Source: Kineococcus mangrovi
GTDB lineage: Bacteria > Actinomycetota > Actinomycetes > Actinomycetales > Kineococcaceae
DNA: 64,000 nucleotides
Direction: 5' to 3'
Assembly (NCBI RefSeq): GCF_041320705.1
Contig: NZ_JBGGTQ010000001.1
Coordinates: 372,001 to 436,000 of the forward strand
Positions 11,233 to 20,365 of the stretch are shown here, piece after piece; within the stretch, counting starts at the first letter, position 1, and every line of letters begins with the position of its first letter. A program made the translations under genes and the position numbers. The notes under the pieces were generated by a model. It did no database searches. It was not told where the DNA came from and saw only the letters and a program-made list of their open reading frames with translations.

Positions 11233-11308
11233 GGGCGCCACGGTACGAGTGCCCCGCGGTGGGCCGGCGCTCTACCATCGGCTCAGGACGCAGGAGGAGG
11301 CGAGTGCC

Positions 11309-11857
11309 GTGACGGTGACCACACCGCTGACCGCTGGCGAGCCCATGACCTGGGACGAGTACGAGGCTCTGCCGGAGGACCCCCACCGTGAGTACATCGA
11401 CGGAGTCGTCGTCGTGACCCCTGCGCCCGGCCTGCAGCACCAGAGGATCTCCGTGGCGCTCGTGACCCGACTGCGGGAGGTGCTCCCCCCGACGCACGAC
11501 GCCACGGTGGCCTGGGGCTGGAGACCCGGGAAGGACGAGTTCATCCCCGACGTCCTCGTCTGGGCCCGCGCGGACGAGACGGACGACCGGCGGTTCACCG
11601 GCACCCCCGCCCTGGTGGTCGAGGTGCTGTCCACCAACCGTCGCGACGACCTGCTCCTGAAGATGGCGAAGTACGCCGCTGCGGGGCTGCCGAACTACTG
11701 GATCGTCGACCCCCGCGAGCGCACGCTGTCGGTCCACGTCCTCGACGACAGCGGGGTGTTCCGCGCCGACCGCGTCCTGCGGGACGGCGAGCCCGCCGTC
11801 CCGCTGACGTTCGGCCCGGCGAGCCTGGTCGTCGACCTCGGCGCGCTGCTGCCGTAG
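11309..11857 (+). CDS. Uma2-family (DUF820) endonuclease-like protein
   Basis: An intact Uma2/DUF820 protein of 182 residues with a predicted PD-(D/E)XK nuclease fold. The sequence shows MTWDEYEALPEDPHREYIDG, the acidic FIPDVLVW strand, PALVVEVLS and then KMAKYAAAGLPNYWIVDP, all typical of the family. The biological role of Uma2 proteins is unsettled; they occur in scattered copies in actinobacteria and cyanobacteria. The GTG start at 11309 is fixed by an AGGAGGAGG ribosome-binding site about eight bases upstream. It sits alone on the plus strand inside the mazG-mfd string, with its stop three bases from that of mfd. A decayed relative lies at 2194-2619. Confidence 0.88.
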   Translation: MTVTTPLTAGEPMTWDEYEALPEDPHREYIDGVVVVTPAPGLQHQRISVALVTRLREVLPPTHDATVAWGWRPGKDEFIPDVLVWARADETDDRRFTGTPALVVEVLSTNRRDDLLLKMAKYAAAGLPNYWIVDPRERTLSVHVLDDSGVFRADRVLRDGEPAVPLTFGPASLVVDLGALLP

Positions 11858-11860
11858 CGG

Positions 11861-14800
11861 CTACCGGGCAGCGGCGACGGCGGCGGGCTGCTCCAGCAGC
11901 ACCGCGTTCACGAACTCCGTCGCCCACGCCAGGATCTCCGCGTCCCGCAACGGCTTCCCACCGATGCGCGCCGTCATGGGCGCCGGCACGAGCGCGACGT
12001 CGAGGGCAGGTTTGAGGATCGTCCCCGGGTACAGCCGCTTGAGGCGCAGCTCCCGGGACTCGGGCAGGTTCACCGGCGCGAACCGGACCTGCTTGCCCAG
12101 GAGGGCGACCTCGCGCAACCCGCCCTGGCGGGCGGCGATGCGGAACTTCGCCACCTCCAGCAGGTTGAGCACCGGCTGCGGCGGGGTCCCGTAGCGGTCG
12201 ACGAGCTCGCCGTGCAGGTCGACGAGGTCCTGCGCGGAGTCGGCCGCCGCGAGGCGGCGGTAGGCCTCCAGGCGCAGCCGCTCGGACGGCACGTAGTCGT
12301 GCGGCAGGTGCGCGTCGACGGGCAGCTCGATCTTGACCTCGGTGGGTTCGGGTTCGGCGTCGTCGTTGGCCGCGCCGGGCACCTTGTTGCGCACGTCGGC
12401 GACGGCGTCGGCGACCATCCGCATGTAGAGGTCGAAACCCACCCCGGCGATGTGGCCGGACTGCTCCCCGCCGAGCATGTTCCCGGCCCCGCGGATCTCC
12501 AGGTCCTTCATCGCCACGGCCATGCCCGAGCCGAGGTCGGTGTGCTGGGCGATGGTGGCGAGCCGGTCGTGGGCGGTCTCGGTGAGGGGTTTCTCCGGCG
12601 GGAACAGGAAGTAGGCGTACGCCCGCTCCCGGCCGCGGCCCACGCGCCCGCGCAGCTGGTGCAGCTGCGACAGGCCCATGGTGTCGGCGCGCTCGACGAC
12701 GAGGGTGTTGGCGTTGGAGATGTCCAGGCCCGTCTCGACGATGGTCGTGCAGACGAGGACGTCGAAGCGCTTCTCCCAGAAGTCGACGACGACCTGTTCC
12801 AGGCGGTGCTCCCCCATCTGCCCGTGGGCGGTGGCGATGCGCGCCTCGGGGACGAGTTCCTTCAACCGGGCTGCGGTGCGCTCGATGGAGGACACCCGGT
12901 TGTGGACGTAGAACACCTGCCCCTCGCGGAGCAGTTCGCGCCGGATCGCGGCGGTGACCTGCTTCTCCTCCTGGCCGCCGACGTACGTCAGGACGGGGTG
13001 GCGCTCCTCCGGCGGCGTCGCCAGCGTCGACATCTCCCGGATCCCGGTGACGGCCATCTCCAGGGTGCGCGGGATGGGCGTGGCGCTCATGGCGAGCACG
13101 TCGACGTTGGTGCGCAACGTCTTCAGCGCCTCCTTGTGCTCGACGCCGAACCGCTGCTCCTCGTCGACGACGACCAGACCGAGGTCCTTGAACGTCACCT
13201 CCCCCGACAGCAGGCGGTGGGTCCCGATGACGATGTCCACGGACCCGTCGGCGAGGCCGCCGACGGTCTCCTTGGCCTCGGCGCCGGGGGTGAACCGCGA
13301 CAGCGGTTTCACCGACACCGGGAACTGCGCGTACCGCTCGGCGAACGTCTTGTAGTGCTGCTGCACGAGCAGCGTCGTCGGCACGAGCACGGCGACCTGC
13401 TTGCCGTCCTGAACGGCCTTGAACGCCGCCCGCAGGGCGATCTCCGTCTTGCCGTACCCGACGTCGCCGCAGATGAGCCGGTCCATCGGGACCGGTTTCA
13501 TCATGTCGGCCTTGACCTCGTCGATGCTGACGAGCTGGTCGGGCGTCTCGACGTAGGCGAACGCGTCCTCGAGCTCGCGCTGCCACGGCGTGTCGGGGCC
13601 GAACTGGTGCCCCTTGGTCGCCATCCGCGCCGAGTACAGCCGGATGAGGTCCCCGGCGATCTCCTTGACCGCCTTGCGCGCCTTGCTCTTGGTCTTGGCC
13701 CAGTCCGAGCCGCCCATCTTCGACAGCGTCGGGGCCTCACCACCGGTGTACCGGGTGACCTGGTCCAGGGTGTCGGTCGGGACGAACAACCGGTCCCCCG
13801 GCTGCCCGCGCTTGCTGGAGGCGTACTCCAGGACGAGGTACTCGCGGGTGGCGCCCTGGATGGTGCGCTGGACCATCTCGACGAACCGGCCGATGCCGTG
13901 CTGCTCGTGGACGACGAAGTCGCCCGGGCGCAGCGAGAGCGGGTCGACGGCGTTGCGGCGCCGGCGCGGGGCCATGCGCCGCATGTCCTTCGTCGACTGA
14001 CCGCCGACCCCGGTGATGTCGGACTCGGTGACGAGCGCGGTCTTGAGGGACTCGGCGACGAAGCCGTGCTCGACGCCGGCGGTCGTCACGGTGACGACCG
14101 CCGGTGCCGGTTCCTCGACGAGGTCGTCGACGAGGCGGGCCGGGACGTCCTCGCCGGAGAGCATCTCGACGAGCCGCTTGGCCGGGCCGTGGCCCTCGGT
14201 GGTGACGACGATGCGCCACCCCGCCGAGGCCAGGTCGCGCAGCTCGCGCAGCGCCTTCTCCGTCTCCCCCCGGTACCCCGCGAGGTCCCGTGCCCCGACG
14301 CGCAGGATCCGCACGTCCTCCAGGTCGCGCAGCTCCTCGTCCTCCACGAGGGACGTGATGGACCACCACGGGCGGCCCGTCGCCTCGGCGTGGGCGCGGA
14401 CCTCGGCCAGGGACGCGAACGACGAGGCACCCAGGTCCACGGGCGTGGCCCCACCGGCGGCGGCGTTCACCCACGCGGCGTCGAGGAACTCCGCGCCCGT
14501 GGCGACGAGGTCGTGGGCGCGGGCGCGGACCTTCTCCGGGTCGGCCAGCACGACGTGGGTGCCGGCGGGCAGCACGTCGAGCAGCGGCTCCATGCCGTCG
14601 ACGAGGGCGGGAGCCAGGGACTCCATGCCCTCCACGGCGATGCCCTCGGCGAGCTTGGCCAGCACGTCGGCCGCACCGGGCAGCGCGTCCTGCAGGGCGC
14701 GGGCGCGCTCGCGCACCGCGTCGGTGAGCAGCAGCTCCCGGCACGGCGGGGCCCACACGCCGTCGGGTTCGTCCTCCAGCGAGCGCTGGTCGGCCACGGA

Positions 14801-15442
14801 GAAGGACCGGACCCCCTCGACCTCGTCGCCGAAGAACTCCACGCGCAGCGGGTGCGGGCGGGTGGGCGGGAAGACGTCGAGGATGCCGCCGCGGACGGCG
14901 AACTCACCGCGGCGCTCGACCATGTCCACGCGCGCGTAGGCCGCGGCGGCGAGCGCCTCGACGGTGGCGTCGAGCCCCACCTCGTCCCCGGGGCGAAGGC
15001 GCACGGGTTCGAGGTCGGCCAGGCCCTTGACCAGCGGCTGCAGCACGGCCCGCACGGGCGCCACGACGACGCGCACCTCCCCGGCCGTCGGGTCGTCGGG
15101 CGAGGGGTGGGCCAGGCGCCGCAGGACGGACAGCCGCTGGGCGACGGTGTCGCTGCGCGGGGAGAGGCGTTCGTGCGGCAGCGTCTCCCACGCGGGGAAC
15201 TCCGCCACCTGGTCCGGCGGCAGGTAGCAGCGCAACCAGGTGGCCGTGTCCTCGGACTCGCGCCCGGTCGCGGTGACGACGAGGAGGGGGCGCTCGGCGG
15301 CGAAGGCCGCGACGAGCGCGGGCCGCACCCCCACCGGGGCGACGACGTCGAGGGCGCTGCTGCCGCCCTCGCGGGCGGTCTGGACGGCCGCGCGGACGGC
15401 GGGTTCGGTGCGCAGGACGTCGAGCAGGCCGGTGAGGCTCAC
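11861..15442 (-). CDS. mfd: Transcription-repair coupling factor Mfd
   Basis: A 1193-residue DNA translocase that removes stalled RNA polymerase and recruits UvrA. The N-terminal UvrB-like domains 1-3 come first. The RNA-polymerase-interacting domain (LRPGDFVVHEQHGIGRF) is near the middle. Superfamily 2 helicase motifs follow: Walker A in GDVGYGKTEIALRAAF, DEEQ in VVDEEQRFGVEHK, MSATPIPRTLEMA, and a second RecA fold with TTIVETGLDI and QLHQLRGRVGR. A C-terminal TRCF D7 domain closes it. A GTG two codons upstream (15448) is possible, but a CGGAG site spaced five bases favours GTG at 15442. This is the longest gene in the window. Promoters for it and the divergent DUF4012 gene must share 149 bases. 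Confidence 0.97.
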   Translation of the reverse strand: MSLTGLLDVLRTEPAVRAAVQTAREGGSSALDVVAPVGVRPALVAAFAAERPLLVVTATGRESEDTATWLRCYLPPDQVAEFPAWETLPHERLSPRSDTVAQRLSVLRRLAHPSPDDPTAGEVRVVVAPVRAVLQPLVKGLADLEPVRLRPGDEVGLDATVEALAAAAYARVDMVERRGEFAVRGGILDVFPPTRPHPLRVEFFGDEVEGVRSFSVADQRSLEDEPDGVWAPPCRELLLTDAVRERARALQDALPGAADVLAKLAEGIAVEGMESLAPALVDGMEPLLDVLPAGTHVVLADPEKVRARAHDLVATGAEFLDAAWVNAAAGGATPVDLGASSFASLAEVRAHAEATGRPWWSITSLVEDEELRDLEDVRILRVGARDLAGYRGETEKALRELRDLASAGWRIVVTTEGHGPAKRLVEMLSGEDVPARLVDDLVEEPAPAVVTVTTAGVEHGFVAESLKTALVTESDITGVGGQSTKDMRRMAPRRRRNAVDPLSLRPGDFVVHEQHGIGRFVEMVQRTIQGATREYLVLEYASSKRGQPGDRLFVPTDTLDQVTRYTGGEAPTLSKMGGSDWAKTKSKARKAVKEIAGDLIRLYSARMATKGHQFGPDTPWQRELEDAFAYVETPDQLVSIDEVKADMMKPVPMDRLICGDVGYGKTEIALRAAFKAVQDGKQVAVLVPTTLLVQQHYKTFAERYAQFPVSVKPLSRFTPGAEAKETVGGLADGSVDIVIGTHRLLSGEVTFKDLGLVVVDEEQRFGVEHKEALKTLRTNVDVLAMSATPIPRTLEMAVTGIREMSTLATPPEERHPVLTYVGGQEEKQVTAAIRRELLREGQVFYVHNRVSSIERTAARLKELVPEARIATAHGQMGEHRLEQVVVDFWEKRFDVLVCTTIVETGLDISNANTLVVERADTMGLSQLHQLRGRVGRGRERAYAYFLFPPEKPLTETAHDRLATIAQHTDLGSGMAVAMKDLEIRGAGNMLGGEQSGHIAGVGFDLYMRMVADAVADVRNKVPGAANDDAEPEPTEVKIELPVDAHLPHDYVPSERLRLEAYRRLAAADSAQDLVDLHGELVDRYGTPPQPVLNLLEVAKFRIAARQGGLREVALLGKQVRFAPVNLPESRELRLKRLYPGTILKPALDVALVPAPMTARIGGKPLRDAEILAWATEFVNAVLLEQPAAVAAAR

Positions 15443-15591
15443 GAACACTCCGGGGTGAGGGTCGAACGGGTGGAACGAGGGGTCGAGCGCGGGGACGCTG
15501 GCGGTGGGCCCAGCCTACGACCGCCCTCCGACACGGGCCCGGTCGCGGCGCGGGCACCGGGGACGGCGGCCGCGCTCGCTACTGTCGCGGC

Positions 15592-17361
15592 GTGTCCGGC
15601 ACCGCAGAGCAGCACGTCCCCGAACCCGCCCCCCGTCGCCGGCGCCCGCCGGTCCTGCGGATCGTGCTGGGCGTGGTGCTCCTGGTCCTGCTGGCCTGGG
15701 CCGCCGCCGTGGCCGTGGCCGGTGTCCAGGCCGGCCGGGCCCTGCAGCGCGTCGCCGACGAGGTGCCCCGGCTGGAGGCCCGGGTGCGCGCCGAGGACTG
15801 GGCGGGGGCCCGGCGGGGGGCGGCCCGCGTCGCCGAGGACGCCGCCGCGGCCGACCGGGCGACGTCGCAGCTGCCCTACCGGCTCGCCACCGGGGTGCCG
15901 TGGGTCGGTGACCAGCTGCGGGCGGTGGCCGGCGGGGCGCGCGCGGCGGCGCTGCTCACCGAACCGCTGCCGGAGGCCGTCGGCGTCGTCGACGGGGTCC
16001 TGGGCCGGGGACTCGTCTCGGCCGACCGCACCGTCGACGTCGCCGGCTTGCAGGAGCTGACGCCGATCGTCCTGGACTACCGCACGCGCATCGAGCAGGC
16101 CCGCACGGCGCTGCACGCCGGGGAGAGCCCGCAGGTGCTGCCGGTCATCAGCTCCCGCCTGGACCCGGTGACGGCCCAGCTGGACCAGGTGTCCGCTCCG
16201 CTGGGGACGGCGGCGCAGGTGCTGCCGCAGCTGCCGGCGCTGCTGGGCGCCGAGGGCCCGCGGACCTACCTCGTCGCCTTCACCAACCCCGCCGAGATCC
16301 GTCCCGTCCAGGGCATCGTGGGGGCCTACGCCTACCTGTCGGTCGACGGCGGGAGGATCACGCTCACGCGGACCGGCACCGACAACGACCTGTACGCCGC
16401 GCGCGCCGACGTCTCCCTCGTGGGGCAGGAGTTCCTCGACCTGTACGGGCAGGACGCCGCGCGCGTGCAGAACGTCACCCTGGGGGGCAGCGCCGACGAG
16501 GCGGGGGTCCTCACCTCCTCCCTCGTCGCGGCGGCGGGGTTGCCGGCACCGGACGTCGTCGTCTTCGTCGACCCCGTCGGGCTCGGGCAGCTGCTCGGCG
16601 CCGAGCACCCGCCGCTGCAGCTCGGCCCGTTCGGCGACGTGGCGACCGCGGACCTGGCCCGGACCCTCATGTACGACGCGTACGTGCGCTTCGGGACGGA
16701 CCAGGACGCCCGCAAGGCGTTCCTGGCGGCGACCTCGGCCGCGGCCTTCGAAGCCGTCCTGTCCGACGGTCTGTCCACGGCCGCGCTGGACGGGGCGCGC
16801 CAGGCCGTGGACAGCGGGCACCTGGCCGTGTGGTCCAGCCGGCCGCCCGAGCAGGCCGCGCTCGTGGCGGCCGGGGTGGCCGGGGTGCTCGGGGCACCGC
16901 GCGACGGCGTCGTCCACGTCGGGCTGACCGGGGTGGTGCCCTCGAAGCTGGACTACTGGGTGACCCCCGCGTTCACCGTCTCCCCGCCGTGCGCGGCGAC
17001 GGGGTCGAGCTCGTTGTCCCTGTCCCTGACGAACTCCGTACCGGCCGACGTGCCCGCGTACGTGTCCAACGCCGCCGCCCCCCGCGCCGCCGACCGGCGG
17101 ACGGCCGTGGAGACGGTGTCGCTGTGGGTGGCCCCCTGGGTCGGTCTGGACGGGGTGAGCGTCGACGGTGCGCCGGTCGCGGCCGCCGTCGACGAGGAGG
17201 AGGGCTGGCGTCTCGTGCGCGTCACGGTGCCGGTGCCCCCCGGCACGTCGGTCACGGTCGACTGGCGCTTCTCGGGGTCCGCGGACGCCCTCCCGCGCAC
17301 GGTCCAGGGCCCCACGACGGCGAGCGCACCGACGGTGACGACGGGCGGCTGCACTCCGTAG
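15592..17361 (+). CDS. DUF4012 membrane-anchored protein
   Basis: A 589-residue protein with a short basic N-terminus and one membrane helix (VLRIVLGVVLLVLLAWAAAVAVAG), then a long extracytoplasmic region. The first third is helical. The remainder matches DUF4012: RTYLVAFTNPAEIRPVQGIVGAY and then the LVGQEFLDLYG and DVVVFVDPVGLGQLLG segments. DUF4012 proteins are frequent in actinobacteria near cell-wall and polysaccharide genes; their biochemical role is not known to me. GTG start. The next gene, a LAxTG surface protein, is on the same strand 154 bases away, consistent with a cell-envelope role. Confidence 0.88.
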   Translation: MSGTAEQHVPEPAPRRRRPPVLRIVLGVVLLVLLAWAAAVAVAGVQAGRALQRVADEVPRLEARVRAEDWAGARRGAARVAEDAAAADRATSQLPYRLATGVPWVGDQLRAVAGGARAAALLTEPLPEAVGVVDGVLGRGLVSADRTVDVAGLQELTPIVLDYRTRIEQARTALHAGESPQVLPVISSRLDPVTAQLDQVSAPLGTAAQVLPQLPALLGAEGPRTYLVAFTNPAEIRPVQGIVGAYAYLSVDGGRITLTRTGTDNDLYAARADVSLVGQEFLDLYGQDAARVQNVTLGGSADEAGVLTSSLVAAAGLPAPDVVVFVDPVGLGQLLGAEHPPLQLGPFGDVATADLARTLMYDAYVRFGTDQDARKAFLAATSAAAFEAVLSDGLSTAALDGARQAVDSGHLAVWSSRPPEQAALVAAGVAGVLGAPRDGVVHVGLTGVVPSKLDYWVTPAFTVSPPCAATGSSSLSLSLTNSVPADVPAYVSNAAAPRAADRRTAVETVSLWVAPWVGLDGVSVDGAPVAAAVDEEEGWRLVRVTVPVPPGTSVTVDWRFSGSADALPRTVQGPTTASAPTVTTGGCTP

Positions 17362-17515
17362 GCGTTCACCCGAACGTGTCGATGTCGTCACTCTCGTCAC
17401 AACACGCCACCTCGACTGGGCCGATCGGCTGGACTCCGGGGTGACGTTCCGTCATCCTGGGGACCGCCTGGCGATCACAGGGTTCACCGGGCACTCGACG
17501 TGGGGGGAAACCACC

Positions 17516-17860
17516 GTGCGCAAGACCACCGCCCGCCTGGCTGCTGCCGGGGCTCTGACCGTCGCCGCTCTCGGCGCCACCTCCGGTGCGGCCCTGGCGG
17601 GCACCGCCTACGTGCCGTCCACCCCGACACCGACCGTCTCCGACAGCGTCACCCCGTCGGCCAGCCCGACCACCGGTGGGTCCACCCCGGGCGTGTCGGT
17701 CTCCCGCACCACCACCCCGGCCGCCGTCGGCGGCTCGAACGACGAGCTGGCCTACACCGGTGCCGACGTGCTGCCCTGGGCCGCTGCCGGCACCGTGCTG
17801 GTCCTCGGTGGGGCGGCGATGGTCGTCGCCGGGCGCCGGAAGCCGGGTCGCTCGCACTGA
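17516..17860 (+). CDS. Small secreted LAxTG cell-wall-anchored protein
   Basis: A 114-residue surface protein. The N-terminal signal peptide (MRKTTARLAAAGALTVAALG and following, likely cut near AALAGT at 26-30) leads a Ser/Thr/Pro-rich stalk of about 45 residues. The sorting signal is LAYTG at 78-82, a hydrophobic helix at about 87-106, and the basic tail GRRKPGRSH. The LAxTG motif is the one used by class E sortases of high-GC actinobacteria, as in Streptomyces chaplins. There is no globular domain, so it is probably a wall-linked stalk or a small coat protein. GTG start with a GGGGGGAAA site eight bases upstream. A strong hairpin follows the stop. Confidence 0.85.
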   Translation: MRKTTARLAAAGALTVAALGATSGAALAGTAYVPSTPTPTVSDSVTPSASPTTGGSTPGVSVSRTTTPAAVGGSNDELAYTGADVLPWAAAGTVLVLGGAAMVVAGRRKPGRSH

Positions 17861-17876
17861 GCTGAGACCGCACCGC

Positions 17877-17920
17877 GCACGACGAAGGGCCGCCGGGGAA
17901 CCGGCGGCCCTTCGTCGTGC
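17877..17920. terminator. Bidirectional intrinsic terminator
   Basis: A perfect inverted repeat with 20-base arms and a GGAA tetraloop, starting 17 bases after the stop of the LAxTG gene and ending 22 bases before the stop of pth on the opposite strand. The central arm is very GC-rich and the outer part contains AAGG/CCTT. There is no long T-tract, as is usual in high-GC actinobacteria. Its position between two convergent genes indicates a shared terminator. Confidence 0.9.
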
Positions 17921-17941
17921 ACCCGCTCGTGCGGGACTCCC

Positions 17942-18538
17942 TCAGGCCGGCGCGTGGAACTTCTGCTGCGCCGCCTCGAGCCCGTCGAGCACGAGCTTCT
18001 CGACGGCGTCGGCGCCGTCCATCAGCAGGAAGGGCAGGTCCTTCTTCTCCGTGCTCGAGAACTCCTTGAGCACGAAGTCGGCCGGGTCCTGCCGGCCCGG
18101 CGGACGGCCGATGCCGAGGCGGACGCGGAAGTAGTCCTTGTCCCCCAGCGACTTCGAGATCGAGCGCAGCCCGTTGTGGCCGCCCTCACCGCCGCCGCGC
18201 TTGAGGCGGACGGCACCGAAGTCGACGTCGAGCTCGTCGTGCAGCACGACGACGCGCTCGGGCGGGACGTCGAAGTAGTTCGCGAGACCGGCGACGGGGC
18301 CGCCGGAGACGTTCATGTACGACGTGGGGGCCGCGAGCACGGCGCGCGGCCCGGGGGCACCGCCGGGCAGGACGCCGAGGCGGACCTCGGCGACCCTGGC
18401 CCCGGAGCGGTGCCGCTTGAAGGACCCGCCCGTGCGCGAGGCCAGCTCGTCGAGCACCATCTGCCCGACGTTGTGCCGGGTGCGTTCGTACTCGGCGCCG
18501 GGGTTGCCCAGGCCGACGACGAGCCAGGCCTCGCTCAC
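17942..18538 (-). CDS. pth: Peptidyl-tRNA hydrolase
   Basis: A 198-residue enzyme that frees tRNA from peptidyl-tRNAs dropped from the ribosome. The signature GLGNPGAEYERTRHNVG near the N-terminus carries the catalytic His. TSYMNVSGGPV and the VVLHDELDVDFG segment, with the conserved Asp, follow, and then GGGEGGHNGLRSI. The length is normal for bacterial Pth. GTG start (VSEAWLVVGLGNPG). It lies 28 bases downstream of rplY on the same strand, the usual actinobacterial pair, and ends at the strong bidirectional terminator. Confidence 0.97.
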   Translation of the reverse strand: MSEAWLVVGLGNPGAEYERTRHNVGQMVLDELASRTGGSFKRHRSGARVAEVRLGVLPGGAPGPRAVLAAPTSYMNVSGGPVAGLANYFDVPPERVVVLHDELDVDFGAVRLKRGGGEGGHNGLRSISKSLGDKDYFRVRLGIGRPPGRQDPADFVLKEFSSTEKKDLPFLLMDGADAVEKLVLDGLEAAQQKFHAPA

Positions 18539-18566
18539 GGGGTGCGGTCCTCCGGGTGGATCGGGG

Positions 18567-19211
18567 TCAGGACTCGTCGGACTCGGCCGGGGCGGCCGCC
18601 TCGTCCTCGGACTCCTCGCGCACGATGCCGGCCTCGGCCTCGGCGGCCTCCAGCTCGGCCTCGGCCTGCGCGGCGGTGGCGGCGGCGCTGACGACGACGA
18701 CGAGCTGCTCGGCGTCACCGGCCAGGGCGACACCGGAGGGCAGCTGCACCTCGGAGGCGGCGACGTGCGAACCGGCCTCCAGACCCTCGACCGACACGGT
18801 GACCAAGGCGGGGATGTGCGTGGCCTCGGCCTCGAGGGACAGCGTGGTCAGCTCCTGCTGCACGACGGTCTCCGGGCCGGCCTCGCCCTCGACGTGGACG
18901 GGGACGTCGACGACGACCTTCTCGCCGCGACGCACGACGAGCAGGTCGACGTGCTCGATGAAGCCCTTGATCGGGTCGCGCTGGACGTCCTTGGGGATCG
19001 TCAGGTGCGACTGGCCGTCGACGGTGATGTCGAGCAGCGCGTTGGAGGCGCGCAGCGCCAGCAGCGTCTCGTGACCAAGCAGGGTGACGTGCAGCGGCGC
19101 CTCGCCGTGGCCGTAGACGACGGCGGGGATCTTGTCGGCGCGGCGGACGGCGCGGGCGGCGCCCTTGCCGAAGCTGGTGCGCTTCTCGGCGGTGAGCTTG
19201 GTCTCGGCCAT
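18567..19211 (-). CDS. rplY: 50S ribosomal protein L25 (Ctc form)
   Basis: Ribosomal protein bL25 of 214 residues in the long CTC form. It has an N-terminal L25 domain that binds 5S rRNA (FGKGAARAVRRADKIPAVVYG, then LDITVDGQSHLTIPKDVQRDP) and a C-terminal TL5/CTC beta domain. A Glu/Ala-rich acidic tail of about 45 residues ends the protein. The ATG at 19211 (MAETKLTAEKRTSF) is the family start; the ORF reads 21 codons further upstream without support. Downstream lies pth. A hairpin with a possible -10 box in its loop separates it from prs. Confidence 0.96.
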   Translation of the reverse strand: MAETKLTAEKRTSFGKGAARAVRRADKIPAVVYGHGEAPLHVTLLGHETLLALRASNALLDITVDGQSHLTIPKDVQRDPIKGFIEHVDLLVVRRGEKVVVDVPVHVEGEAGPETVVQQELTTLSLEAEATHIPALVTVSVEGLEAGSHVAASEVQLPSGVALAGDAEQLVVVVSAAATAAQAEAELEAAEAEAGIVREESEDEAAAPAESDES

Positions 19212-19334
19212 GGTGGTGGTCTCCTCGATCTCGGGACGGACGTGCGAAGGCCCCGGGAGAGAACAGCGACTCATCCACCGCGTCGATCACGGTGACCGCT
19301 CGATCGGGACCGAGCGCCACCCTCGCCGAGGCAA

Positions 19335-19362
19335 CCGGCGGAGAGTCTACCCGCTCCGCCGG
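19335..19362 (-). terminator. Hairpin after prs, with a -10-like box in its loop
   Basis: Perfect 9-base arms (CCGGCGGAG and CTCCGCCGG) around a 10-base loop, 26 bases beyond the prs stop. This position fits an intrinsic terminator of glmU-prs. Read on the minus strand the loop holds TAGACT, a good actinobacterial -10 box, so the same element could start the rplY-pth transcript. No matching -35 is clear. Terminator use, promoter use or both are possible. Confidence 0.55.
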
Positions 19363-19387
19363 TCACCTCCTCCGGTCGGTCGGGCGG

Positions 19388-20365
19388 TCAGCTGTGGCCG
19401 TCGAACAGCGAGGTGACCGAGCCGTCGTCGAAGACCTCTCGGACGGCGCGCGCCAAGAGCGGGGCGATCGAGAGGACCGTCAGCTGCGGGAACTGCTGCG
19501 AGGGCGCGATGGGCAGGGTGTTCGTCACGACGAGCTCGGAGATGGGCGAGTTCTTCAGCCGGTCCACGGCCGGGCCGGACAGCACGGCGTGCGTGGCGGT
19601 GGCGATGACGTCGGCGGCACCGTTGGCCTTGAGCGCCTCGGCGGCCTGCACGATCGTGCCGGCGGTGTCGATGAGGTCGTCGACGAGGACGCAGGTGCGG
19701 CCCTCGACGTCACCGACGACCTCGTGCACCTTCACCTGGTTCGGCACGTTCGGGTCGCGGCGCTTGTGGATGATCGCCAGCGGGGCGCCGAGGCGGTCGG
19801 ACCACAGGTCGGCCACGCGCACGCGCCCGGCGTCCGGGGAGACGATCGTGATGTTGGAGCGGTCGACGCGCTTGCCGACGTGGTCGGCCAGGATCGGCAG
19901 CGCCCACAGGTGGTCGACGGGGCCGTCGAAGAACCCCTGGATCTGCGCGGTGTGCAGGTCGACCGACATGAGGCGGTCGGCACCGGCGGTCTTGAACATG
20001 TCCGCGATGAGGCGGGCGGAGATGGGCTCGCGGCCGCGGCCCTTCTTGTCCTGGCGGGCGTAGCCGTAGAACGGGGCGACGACGGTGATGCGCTTGGCGG
20101 ACGCCCGCTTCAGGGCGTCGACCATGATCAGGTGCTCCATGATCCACTGGTTGACGTTCGCCGTGTGGCTCTGGATGACGAACGCGTCCGAGCCGCGCAC
20201 GCTCTCCTCGAACCGCACGTAGATCTCGGAGTTCGCGAAGTCGTAGGCGCTCGTGGGCACCAGCTCGGCCCCCAGCGCCGCGGAGACCTCCTCCGCCAGC
20301 TCCGGGTGCGCTCGCCCGGAGATGAGGACCATCCGCTTCTCGCCCGTGGTGGTGATGCCGGTCAT
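19388..20365 (-). CDS. prs: Ribose-phosphate pyrophosphokinase (PRPP synthetase)
   Basis: A 325-residue enzyme that makes phosphoribosyl pyrophosphate from ribose 5-phosphate and ATP, feeding nucleotide, histidine, tryptophan and NAD synthesis. In mycobacteria it also supplies the decaprenyl-phosphoryl arabinose precursor. Signatures are [13 protein letters not shown], the flexible loop [32 protein letters not shown] and the PRPP-binding [14 protein letters not shown]. Residues near the C-terminus (LAEAV-like [13 protein letters not shown]) are as in class I enzymes. The ATG start overlaps the glmU stop by four bases, so the two are translationally coupled, as in M. tuberculosis. Confidence 0.97.
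   Translation of the reverse strand: MTGITTTGEKRMVLISGRAHPELAEEVSAALGAELVPTSAYDFANSEIYVRFEESVRGSDAFVIQSHTANVNQWIMEHLIMVDALKRASAKRITVVAPFYGYARQDKKGRGREPISARLIADMFKTAGADRLMSVDLHTAQIQGFFDGPVDHLWALPILADHVGKRVDRSNITIVSPDAGRVRVADLWSDRLGAPLAIIHKRRDPNVPNQVKVHEVVGDVEGRTCVLVDDLIDTAGTIVQAAEALKANGAADVIATATHAVLSGPAVDRLKNSPISELVVTNTLPIAPSQQFPQLTVLSIAPLLARAVREVFDDGSVTSLFDGHS

Noticed and set aside
12212-16060. 1282-residue plus-strand ORF over mfd
   Set aside because: It lies antisense to mfd and has no recognisable domain. Long stop-free shadow frames are expected at this GC content.
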